Notes under the pieces: generated by a model
Database searches by the model: none
What the model was told of the DNA's origin: nothing
The model's input: the letters and a program-made list of their open reading frames with translations, nothing else
Source of the DNA: Propionibacterium sp.
GTDB taxonomy: Bacteria; Actinomycetota; Actinomycetes; Propionibacteriales; Propionibacteriaceae
Assembly (NCBI GenBank): GCA_022837595.1
Contig: JALHFX010000080.1
Span: 1-9,417, forward strand
Reading direction: 5' to 3'
Length of the DNA stretch: 9,417 bases
Translations under genes and position numbers: made by a program
Shown: positions 1-5,370 of the stretch, piece after piece
Layout: each line of letters starts with the position of its first letter
Position numbering within the stretch: the stretch's first letter is position 1

Positions 1-57
1 GGGCATGTTGACCCGCGCAGGGGTATTGCCGAGGAATCCTGGAGGGGTTCGAGATGA
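1..57 (+). CDS. Possible 3' end of an upstream gene (partial)
   Basis: Frame 1 is open from the first base and stops at TGA 55-57, giving an 18-residue tail (GHVDPRRGIAEESWRGSR). Its stop overlaps the next gene's start as ATGA (54-57), the classic arrangement of translationally coupled genes in actinobacterial operons. The fragment is too short to identify, and its third-position GC content is not striking, so it could be non-coding leader instead. If real, the upstream gene would be in one operon with the chelatase. Confidence 0.3.
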   Translation, partial: GHVDPRRGIAEESWRGSR

Positions 58-1043
58 CCGTCACCAATGCGAAGACCACGGACGCGGAGCGCGAAGCCGC
101 CGAAGCGGGATGCCCGCACGCTCGCGCAGCAGCGCTGCCGCTCGTCACGCTACCGGAGGATGCATTCGAGAGCGCTTCGGCCCTCTCCAAGGGAAACGGT
201 CAAGGGACCACCGGCATCTTGCTGGTCAACCACGGCTCACGCTCCCCGGTCTGGCGGCGGATGCTGCTCGATGTGCATGCGCAGGTCGCCGACGAACTCT
301 TGGCCATCCCCCAGGTAGCGCAAGTACGGACCAGCTACATGGAATACACCGAACCGTCGATCGCGAGCCAGCTGAAGGCGTTCGACGCTGACGGCATCAC
401 GGATGTCCTCGTCGTGCCCTTGCTACTCACCGTCAGTGACCACAGCCTTGACGACATTCCGGCTATCTGTGGCCAGCCCTCCTCCCCCGAGCTCGTCGCC
501 AAATTGGCGTCCGAAAAGATCGAGGTCTACAAGCCGGACGCAAATATCACGTTCGCGCCGCTGCTCGACTTCTCGGGGCTGGTGCGCACCAATCTCAGCC
601 GTCGGGTTCGCACAATCCTCGATCGTGGGGCTAGTGACGCCGCTCGCACCGGGCTGGTGCTGGTCGGCTATGGCAGCGCCGAGTTCGACGACGAGTGGAC
701 CGCATTCTTCGAACAGACCCGTCGTCACGCCGAGGAAGACCTCGACATCGACGTATCGACCCACGCCTGGTGTGGACACCTCGTCGACTACGACAAGCAA
801 CCCACGATCGATGCGATCAACGAGATGCTCGAGCTGGCCGACAAGGTCATTGTCGTGCCCGAATTGGTCTCCTACGACCCGATGTTCCAAGAGCGGATCA
901 TCGGCCGGGCCATCAGACAGTCGACAGACCCGTCTCGCGTCCTTTACAGCGCTGATGCCATCCTTCCCGACCCTGAGGTGGGGAACTGGGTCGTCAGAAT
1001 CTCCCGCGAACTGCTGACCGGCTGCCAGGACACGTCCGACTGA
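54..1043 (+). CDS. CbiX/SirB-like sirohydrochlorin chelatase, two-domain
   Basis: The 329-residue protein resembles class II chelatases, which insert Fe or Co into sirohydrochlorin in the cytoplasm on the way to siroheme or cobalamin. The N-terminal domain (about 52-190) starts with the family motif VNHGSRSP, giving H60. A second histidine lies in VSDHSLDD (H130), 70 residues on, close to the spacing of the two metal-binding histidines of SirB. The second domain (about 198-320) repeats the fold, but has VGYGS where HGS would be and SYD near the second site. It is therefore probably a non-catalytic half, as in known two-domain family members. About 50 extra residues (with C20-P-H) precede domain one, and no metal-binding Cys cluster is seen. 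GGAGGGG at 41-47 supports the ATG at 54. Whether it uses iron or cobalt cannot be told from sequence. Confidence 0.82.
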   Translation: MTVTNAKTTDAEREAAEAGCPHARAAALPLVTLPEDAFESASALSKGNGQGTTGILLVNHGSRSPVWRRMLLDVHAQVADELLAIPQVAQVRTSYMEYTEPSIASQLKAFDADGITDVLVVPLLLTVSDHSLDDIPAICGQPSSPELVAKLASEKIEVYKPDANITFAPLLDFSGLVRTNLSRRVRTILDRGASDAARTGLVLVGYGSAEFDDEWTAFFEQTRRHAEEDLDIDVSTHAWCGHLVDYDKQPTIDAINEMLELADKVIVVPELVSYDPMFQERIIGRAIRQSTDPSRVLYSADAILPDPEVGNWVVRISRELLTGCQDTSD

Positions 1044-1048
1044 TCCTC

Positions 1049-1069
1049 GGCAACCACCTCAGGGGTGCC
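1049..1069. terminator. Weak hairpin between convergent genes
   Basis: GGCAACC (1049-1055) and GGGTGCC (1063-1069) can pair over seven positions with one mismatch and a 7-base loop. The hairpin sits in the 49-base gap between the convergent chelatase and ppk2 genes. There is no T-run on either side. A bidirectional terminator is expected here, but this is only a candidate. Confidence 0.28.
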
Positions 1070-1092
1070 CGCGATACCGTCGGCCTGTCTTA

Positions 1093-2022
1093 TCAGTCAC
1101 CAACGGAATCTCGCGCACGCTGGACGATCAGTGGATCGACCTGATCGACCAAGGCGTGGTCTTTGCCTTCATACTCGAACTGGCTGAGGAAATAGCGCAT
1201 CGCGTTCAATCGGGCCCGCTTCTTGTCGTTGCTACGGATCGTGATCCAGGGCGCATGGTCGGTGTCGGTTCCGGCGAACATGGCTTCCTTGGCCTCGCTG
1301 TAATCCTCCCATCGTCCCAACGACTCGAGATCCATCGGTGACAGCTTCCAGCGCCGCACCGGATCGATCTGCCGGATCGCGAACCTGGTGCGTTGTTCCC
1401 GCTGGGTTACCGAGAACCAGAACTTGGTCAACTGGATGCCGGCATCGGTGATCATCCGCTCGAACTCCGGCACCTGTTTCATGAAGACCGCATACTCGTC
1501 ATCCGTACAAAAACCCATCACCCGTTCGACACCGGCCCGGTTGTACCAGGAACGATCGAACAAGACGATCTCCCCTTCGGTCGGGAAGTGCGCCACATAG
1601 CGCTGGAAATACCACTGACCCTTTTCCCGACTGTTCGGCGTAGTCAACGCCACCACACGCGCCGCGCGCGGGTTGAGGTGTTCGGTGAACCGCTTGATCG
1701 TGCCACCCTTGCCTGCCGCATCGCGGCCCTCGAAGACGATGATGTGGCGCATCCCGGTGTCCTGACCCCAGTACTGAAGCTTGAGCAGTTCCACCTGCAA
1801 TAGATACTTTTCCTGTTCATAGGTGTCCCGATCGAGCAACTCGTCGTAGGGATAATCCTCCCGCCATGTCGCGACCGCGCGTCCGCCCGGATCGATAAGT
1901 TGCGGGTCCGGGCGATCGGCTCCCCCGACCGAATACCCCTCTTCCACCAATTGATCGATGTACTCACGCAGATTCACATCGGCATCGGGCAAGATGCCGT
2001 CTAACTCGGTTGGTCCAGCCAT
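1093..2022 (-). CDS. ppk2: Polyphosphate kinase 2 (PPK2), class I-like
   Basis: A 309-residue cytoplasmic kinase of the PPK2 family, which transfers phosphate between polyphosphate and nucleotides (typically polyP plus NDP to NTP for class I). A single PPK2 domain spans about 65-290. The Walker A loop is GRDAAGKGG (99-107), the Walker B region is FDRSWYNR (155-162) followed by GVERVMGF, and a basic lid region with REQRTRF lies at 208-214. Length and one-domain architecture fit class I PPK2. The frame stays open upstream to an ATG at 2097, but I choose the ATG at 2022. It has GAGGAG five bases upstream, and the 25 residues before it do not look like PPK2. The gene lies 84 bases downstream of the transporter on the same strand. 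Cotranscription is possible, but no functional link is evident. Its own promoter in the gap is not obvious. Confidence 0.93.
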   Translation of the reverse strand: MAGPTELDGILPDADVNLREYIDQLVEEGYSVGGADRPDPQLIDPGGRAVATWREDYPYDELLDRDTYEQEKYLLQVELLKLQYWGQDTGMRHIIVFEGRDAAGKGGTIKRFTEHLNPRAARVVALTTPNSREKGQWYFQRYVAHFPTEGEIVLFDRSWYNRAGVERVMGFCTDDEYAVFMKQVPEFERMITDAGIQLTKFWFSVTQREQRTRFAIRQIDPVRRWKLSPMDLESLGRWEDYSEAKEAMFAGTDTDHAPWITIRSNDKKRARLNAMRYFLSQFEYEGKDHALVDQVDPLIVQRARDSVGD

Positions 2023-2027
2023 CGTCT

Positions 2028-2033
2028 CTCCTC
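2028..2033 (-). promoter_or_regulatory. Ribosome binding site fixing the ppk2 start
   Basis: On the minus strand GAGGAG is followed by agacg and then ATG at 2022. No comparable site precedes the longer ATG at 2097, so the 309-residue form is preferred. Confidence 0.6.
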
Positions 2034-2106
2034 GTACACCGCCATCGGTGAATGGGTGCCGATATCCGACATACCTCAATTTACGACCGGCGGGCATCGA
2101 TGGAGG

Positions 2107-4344
2107 CTAGAACTGCCTACGTCGGTGCGAACTCAACTGCCCGGGCCACCAGATCGCCCGACCAATGTCGTAGCTGAGGGCAGGGACGAGCAGCGAGCGA
2201 ACAATGAAGGTGTCTAGCAGCACTCCGAACGACACGATGAATGCGATCTGTACCAGGAAAAGAATCGGAATCACCGAGAGCGCAGCGAATGTGGCCGCGA
2301 GAACGATACCGGCTGAGGTGATCACGCCGCCAGTGATGGTCAGGCCGCGCACGATGCCGGTCCGGGTGCCGTAGCGCAGCGATTCCTCTCGAACCCGGGT
2401 CATGAGGAAGATGTTGTAGTCGATTCCGAGAGCGACCAGGAAGACGAAACTATAGAGAGGGACTGCGGGGTCAGCACCCGGGAAGTCGAGGATGTGGTTG
2501 AAGACCAGCGCCGCCACACCCAGAGCGGTGCCGAAGGATAACACCGTCGTGGCCATGAGCAGCAATGGAGCCACCAGGGACCGGAGCAGAAGCGCCAGAA
2601 TGACGAAGATCACCATCAAGATGACCGGAATGATGAGATTACGGTCCCGGATGGAAGCGTCGTTCGCGTCTATGGCCACCGCGGTTGCTCCCCCAACTTG
2701 CGCGTCCGGAACGACGACCGAAAGCTCGGATCGCAGCGTCCGGACGATCTGTTCGGCCTCCTGAGAATCGGCCGCGTGAGCCAGGGTCGCCTGCAACATC
2801 ACCTTGCCATCGACAACGGTCGCGGCAGGTGCAGGTGTCCCCGGAGGGCCGAGCGGTTGGATACCTTCGACGGTTACCGGCGCCGTCCCGCTCGGCGAGT
2901 CGTCCGCAATGACGCTCACACTGTCGACGCCGGGCTGCGCTAACAGAACATCGGCGGCGTCTTCCAAGTCGCCCTCGGTGACGATCACGAGCGCCGGACT
3001 GCCGGACCCGGCAGAAAAGTGTTTCCCCAACAGCATTTGACCGTCGCGCGCTTGAGATTCTCCGAGCACCAGCTCGGACTGGGCGACGCCCCCGGCATTG
3101 AGGCTGGTCGCCGCGAACATCCCGATGGCCAGAACCGCCGCGGTGATGATCCAGATCGGACGTGCCTTGGCCTGGATTTGGCGTCCGAGCCAGGCCCACA
3201 GCCCGTGCTGTTGTACGCCGTGCTCGGCAGCAACGACCGCCGGCTCGAAATGGGGGCGGCGGGGCCAGAACGCCCAACGCCCCAGCACGAACAGAATCGC
3301 GGGCAACAGGGTAAGTGCGGACGCCATCGCGAAGACGATGCCGATCGAGGCGACCGGCCCAAGCGTGCTATTCGACTTCAGATCACTCAGCAATAAACAA
3401 AGTAGACCCGCGATGACAGTGCTGCCGGAGGCGAGGATTGGCTCGAACGAGCCACGTAGTGCCTGGTGGGTTGCGTCCCAGTTGTCCTGCTGGCTACGAA
3501 GGGCTTCTCGATATCGCGCAACATAGAGCAGCGAGTAGTCAGTGGCAGCCCCGATGACAAGGATGAACAAGATTCCCTGAGTCTGACCGCTGAGCAAGAG
3601 CACACCGGCTTTGGCCAGCCACCAGACGCTGAGCAGTGCAGCGCATAATGCGAACAAGCTGGTGGCCAAGACCACCACGGGCAGCAGCAGCGATCGGTAG
3701 ACCGCGACGAGGATGACGAAAACTGCGATCAATGCGACAGCCAGCAAGAGCCCGTCGATGCCGGCAAAAGCATCGATCAGATCGGCAGTGAACCCAGCAG
3801 GACCGGTGACGTGGACGTCGACGCCCTGGGGTGCGGCATCCCTCAGCCGCTTGCTCACATCGTCAACGACTTCGCCGATTTCGGCGTCGGAGTCGATGGG
3901 GACGAAGGCCTGCATGGCGAGACCGTCCTGGGATGGGATTGCCGGCGAGACGGCGTCCCGAACCCCAGGCACAGCGGGCAGGTCTGCGACCTGGGCGGAC
4001 AGAATGGCGATCTCTTCTTCGGTCAATTCGTTTTCCGAGCTGAATACCACTATCGCCGGGATCGCATCCGAGGCGGAAAACGCTCCCCGCAACTCTTGCA
4101 CCTTCGTCGCATCCGCGGAACTGGGCAGATAGTTCGCCTGTTCGTTCGATGAGACTTCGTCTATCCGGCCGAAATACGGGCCGCCTACCGCCGCTGCGGT
4201 AAGCCAGATAAGGATCAGGACCCCCGGCACCAAAGCTCGAAGCCATCGACGGCCACCATCAGCCGGAGTCGACACCTGCTGGTCGGCTGCAATGTCCTTC
4301 TCTTCTACACGAGCCTTCTCTTCTACAACGTCTATTGCGCGCAT
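2107..4344 (-). CDS. MMPL/RND-type membrane transporter (YdfJ/MmpL-like)
   Basis: A 745-residue inner-membrane protein of the MMPL branch of the RND superfamily, proton-driven exporters of lipids, drugs or other hydrophobic compounds. The layout is two tandem repeats. TM1 is at about 37-55, followed by an external loop (56-190) and a helix bundle at about 196-355 with ILVIGAATDYSLLYVARYRE (261-280). The second half starts with a TM at about 396-413, has a loop (414-565), and a bundle at about 568-722 with LGIDYNIFLMTRVREE (639-654). The paired Asp-Tyr motifs in the middle of each bundle are the family's proton-relay signature. The N-terminus is cytosolic and charged (EEKARVEEKD). I choose ATG 4344, with GGAG four bases upstream, over an upstream in-frame TTG at 4392. 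The gene is divergent from a MarR regulator, a common arrangement for regulated efflux. The substrate cannot be predicted. The protein is intact in length. Confidence 0.9.
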   Translation of the reverse strand: MRAIDVVEEKARVEEKDIAADQQVSTPADGGRRWLRALVPGVLILIWLTAAAVGGPYFGRIDEVSSNEQANYLPSSADATKVQELRGAFSASDAIPAIVVFSSENELTEEEIAILSAQVADLPAVPGVRDAVSPAIPSQDGLAMQAFVPIDSDAEIGEVVDDVSKRLRDAAPQGVDVHVTGPAGFTADLIDAFAGIDGLLLAVALIAVFVILVAVYRSLLLPVVVLATSLFALCAALLSVWWLAKAGVLLLSGQTQGILFILVIGAATDYSLLYVARYREALRSQQDNWDATHQALRGSFEPILASGSTVIAGLLCLLLSDLKSNSTLGPVASIGIVFAMASALTLLPAILFVLGRWAFWPRRPHFEPAVVAAEHGVQQHGLWAWLGRQIQAKARPIWIITAAVLAIGMFAATSLNAGGVAQSELVLGESQARDGQMLLGKHFSAGSGSPALVIVTEGDLEDAADVLLAQPGVDSVSVIADDSPSGTAPVTVEGIQPLGPPGTPAPAATVVDGKVMLQATLAHAADSQEAEQIVRTLRSELSVVVPDAQVGGATAVAIDANDASIRDRNLIIPVILMVIFVILALLLRSLVAPLLLMATTVLSFGTALGVAALVFNHILDFPGADPAVPLYSFVFLVALGIDYNIFLMTRVREESLRYGTRTGIVRGLTITGGVITSAGIVLAATFAALSVIPILFLVQIAFIVSFGVLLDTFIVRSLLVPALSYDIGRAIWWPGQLSSHRRRQF

Positions 4345-4348
4345 CGTT

Positions 4349-4352
4349 CTCC
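4349..4352 (-). promoter_or_regulatory. Ribosome binding site fixing the transporter start
   Basis: On the minus strand TGGAGAACG directly precedes the ATG at 4344, giving a GGAG core with short spacing. This decides for the 745-residue form over a TTG start 48 bases upstream. Confidence 0.5.
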
Positions 4353-4405
4353 AATCAATCCGACGTCTCGTCCAGACATCGCTCCACAACAACTGCGCTT
4401 TACCT

Positions 4406-4430
4406 TGCCTAGCTAGTTGCTAGCTTAGCA
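4406..4430. promoter_or_regulatory. Candidate MarR operator between divergent genes
   Basis: AGCTAG (4411-4416), TTG, CTAGCT (4420-4425) is a perfect inverted repeat centred on 4418. After two mismatched bases it extends outward to TGC (4406-4408) and GCA (4428-4430), making a 25-bp imperfect dyad. It is AT-richer than its surroundings and lies in the promoter region shared by the transporter (start 4344) and the MarR gene (start 4461). MarR dimers bind dyads of this size, and genes divergent from marR are the usual targets. That this protein binds here is inferred from position and symmetry. Confidence 0.55.
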
Positions 4431-4446
4431 TGCTTTACGCCAGAGT

Positions 4447-4452
4447 GATACT
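4447..4452 (+). promoter_or_regulatory. Possible -10 box of the MarR gene
   Basis: GATACT resembles TATAAT and lies 8 bases before the ATG at 4461. This would place transcription start at or next to the start codon. No ribosome site is visible between it and the ATG, consistent with a leaderless mRNA. The -35 region is not recognisable and would fall on the inverted repeat, as expected for a repressed promoter. Confidence 0.35.
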
Positions 4453-4460
4453 GTCTTTCC

Positions 4461-5027
4461 ATGGTCAGTTCGTCGAATGCGCGCGAGGTCGACGAGAGCC
4501 TCTACCGCGTTGAAAACAGCGATCCCAACAGTGAACTAGTGGACCGCTCGAACCTTTCCGCTGACGACATCGCGCAGATCAACCGACTAATGGTGGCGAT
4601 GGGGAGCCTTCGCGAGGCAGAAGACGAGCTCACCGACGCCTCGACGCGCTACATGAAACTGAATAAGACCGACATGCGGGCCCTTCATTTCTTGATCGTC
4701 TGCCAACACCGCGGAGTGTCAGCTACTCCCGGGGACATCGCAGCCCACCTCGGCATCACGACCGCCTCAACAACGAAGCTGCTCGATCGGCTCGCTCGAG
4801 CTGGCCACATCACACGCGAGCCACACCCCTCGGACCGTCGAGCGCTGTTGATACACATCACGCCAGACACCCATCGCGCCGCCATGAGTACGGTCGGGAA
4901 GCAACAGGCCAAACGTTTCGAAGTCGCGGCGCGCCGGACACCCGAAGAGCGCGAGGTGATCATTTCCTTCTTGGAAGAGACCGCCCGCGAGCTATCCGTC
5001 ACCGAACAAACCTGGGCCGCGGACTGA
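4461..5027 (+). CDS. MarR-family transcriptional regulator
   Basis: A 188-residue DNA-binding protein. The winged helix-turn-helix spans about 68-138: NKTDMRALHFL (68-78), then the HTH TPGDIAAHLGITTASTTKLLDRLARAG (89-115), and a wing with SDRRALLIHIT (124-134) carrying the conserved D-R-R. Long helices before (33-66) and after (139-180) should form the dimer interface. About 30 polar residues at the N-terminus precede the conserved core. There is no clear ribosome site before the ATG at 4461, so the mRNA may be leaderless. An internal ATG at 4590 would keep the HTH but cut the first dimer helix, so I keep the upstream start. Divergence from the MMPL transporter suggests it represses that gene and itself until a ligand binds. 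C81 is the only cysteine, and the ligand is unknown. Confidence 0.9.
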   Translation: MVSSSNAREVDESLYRVENSDPNSELVDRSNLSADDIAQINRLMVAMGSLREAEDELTDASTRYMKLNKTDMRALHFLIVCQHRGVSATPGDIAAHLGITTASTTKLLDRLARAGHITREPHPSDRRALLIHITPDTHRAAMSTVGKQQAKRFEVAARRTPEEREVIISFLEETARELSVTEQTWAAD

Positions 5028-5148
5028 AGTGGTCTTCCGCTCCGAGTCAGCCAGATAGTCGTCACTTCACGACGATGCGGCGTTCTCGATTGCAGAATCC
5101 ACACACCGCGCGCTCTTCAACTGCTCGTCCACCGCTGAACGACATTAC

Positions 5149-5178
5149 CTTTTGGACTAAGTTCATATTGGACAAAAG
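5149..5178. repeat. Dyad CTTTTG/CAAAAG with two TTGGAC repeats
   Basis: CTTTTG (5149-5154) and CAAAAG (5173-5178) form an inverted repeat. Overlapping it are two direct copies of TTGGAC (5152-5157 and 5168-5173), 16 bases apart. The second copy is the candidate -35 box of the sqr promoter. The arrangement could be a second regulator or activator site just upstream of the CsoR-type palindrome; this is inference only. Confidence 0.35.
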
Positions 5179-5199
5179 CCATACCCCCTGGGGTATACT
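5168..5199 (+). promoter_or_regulatory. Probable sqr promoter
   Basis: The -10 box TATACT (5194-5199) is close to consensus. A TTGGAC-like -35 (5168-5173, or TGGACA at 5169-5174) precedes it by 19-20 bases, longer than the ideal 17, which suggests a promoter that is weak or needs help. Predicted transcription start is about 5206-5207, leaving a leader of roughly 165 bases before sqr. The palindrome at 5181-5196 fills the spacer and enters the -10 box, so a bound repressor would block polymerase. Confidence 0.5.
5181..5196. promoter_or_regulatory. CsoR/CstR-type operator palindrome
   Basis: ATACCCC-CT-GGGGTAT is a perfect 16-bp inverted repeat around a CT centre. Runs of C and G flanked by ATA/TAT are the hallmark of operators bound by tetrameric CsoR-family repressors: CsoR senses Cu(I), and CstR senses persulfides. 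In Staphylococcus aureus, CstR controls sulfide-oxidation genes including sqr. The site's place in the promoter of an sqr-like gene favours a persulfide sensor, but operator sequence alone does not separate the two. No CsoR-family gene is in this window, so the regulator would act from elsewhere. Confidence 0.7.
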
Positions 5200-5206
5200 T
5201 ACGACC

Positions 5207-5353
5207 GTGGGATGGCCGAGCGATGGCGGCACACTGCCGAAGTCGCCAACGGTCGTCTTGGTCAACTACTGCTGGAAACAACCACGATGCATCGCGGTCA
5301 CGTCCATCGGTAGCAAGCACCACAGCACACAAGCTTCACCCAGTAAGTCCTAG
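5207..5353 (+). CDS. Possible leaderless upstream ORF in the sqr leader (48 aa)
   Basis: GTG at 5207 coincides within a base with the transcription start predicted from TATACT (5194-5199), so it could be read as a leaderless ORF. It encodes 48 residues with two cysteines (C22, C28, in NYCWKQPRC) and stops at TAG 5351-5353, five bases before the GGAGG of sqr. About 71% of its codons end in G or C. No homology is recognised, and the frame is also open upstream, so coding is unproven. A competing 33-codon ORF begins at ATG 5212 (stop 5311-5313) but has lower third-position GC. If translated, it could couple to or tune sqr translation. Confidence 0.3.
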   Translation: MGWPSDGGTLPKSPTVVLVNYCWKQPRCIAVTSIGSKHHSTQASPSKS

Positions 5354-5358
5354 CCAAT

Positions 5359-5363
5359 GGAGG
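5359..5363 (+). promoter_or_regulatory. Ribosome binding site of sqr
   Basis: GGAGG, seven bases before GTG 5371, is a near-ideal site and fixes this GTG as the start. The first strand of the FAD-binding fold (VVVLGAGIAG) begins four residues in, as expected. Confidence 0.75.
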
Positions 5364-5370
5364 AAGAGCT

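Larger units (their letters stand above)
5028..5370. other. 343-base stretch upstream of sqr
   Basis: No conventional gene is convincing here. From left to right it holds: a short hairpin (GTCGT 5058-5062, ACGAC 5069-5073), perhaps ending the MarR transcript; a pair of TTGGAC repeats within a CTTTTG/CAAAAG dyad (5149-5178); a promoter overlapping a CsoR-type palindrome (5168-5199); a small hairpin CGGCA-CAC-TGCCG (5227-5239); a possible leaderless 48-codon ORF (5207-5353); and the sqr ribosome site (5359-5363). In 5075-5145 I see nothing further. Confidence 0.6.

Noticed and set aside
423..890. 155-codon minus-strand ORF antisense to the chelatase
   Set aside because: It lies wholly inside a well-supported chelatase gene and shows no domain of its own.
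2023..2097. 25-residue N-terminal extension of PPK2 from ATG 2097
   Set aside because: The internal ATG 2022 has a clear GAGGAG. The extension shows no PPK2 similarity and would nearly abut the transporter stop.
2639..3277. 212-codon minus-strand ORF in another frame of the transporter
   Set aside because: It is an Arg/Gly-rich shadow of the MMPL reading frame, which is continuous with clear membrane segments and Asp-Tyr motifs.
5058..5073. GTCGT/ACGAC hairpin as a terminator for the MarR gene
   Set aside because: The stem is only five pairs and no T-run follows. It is mentioned in the spacer description but not called as a terminator.
5062..5265. Minus-strand ORF ending in a CGFC-containing tail (67 codons; shorter forms of 34 or 27 codons)
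   Set aside because: It runs antisense through the sqr promoter and operator, has no convincing ribosome site, and shows no recognised family. The CxxC-like tail is too little to call a gene.
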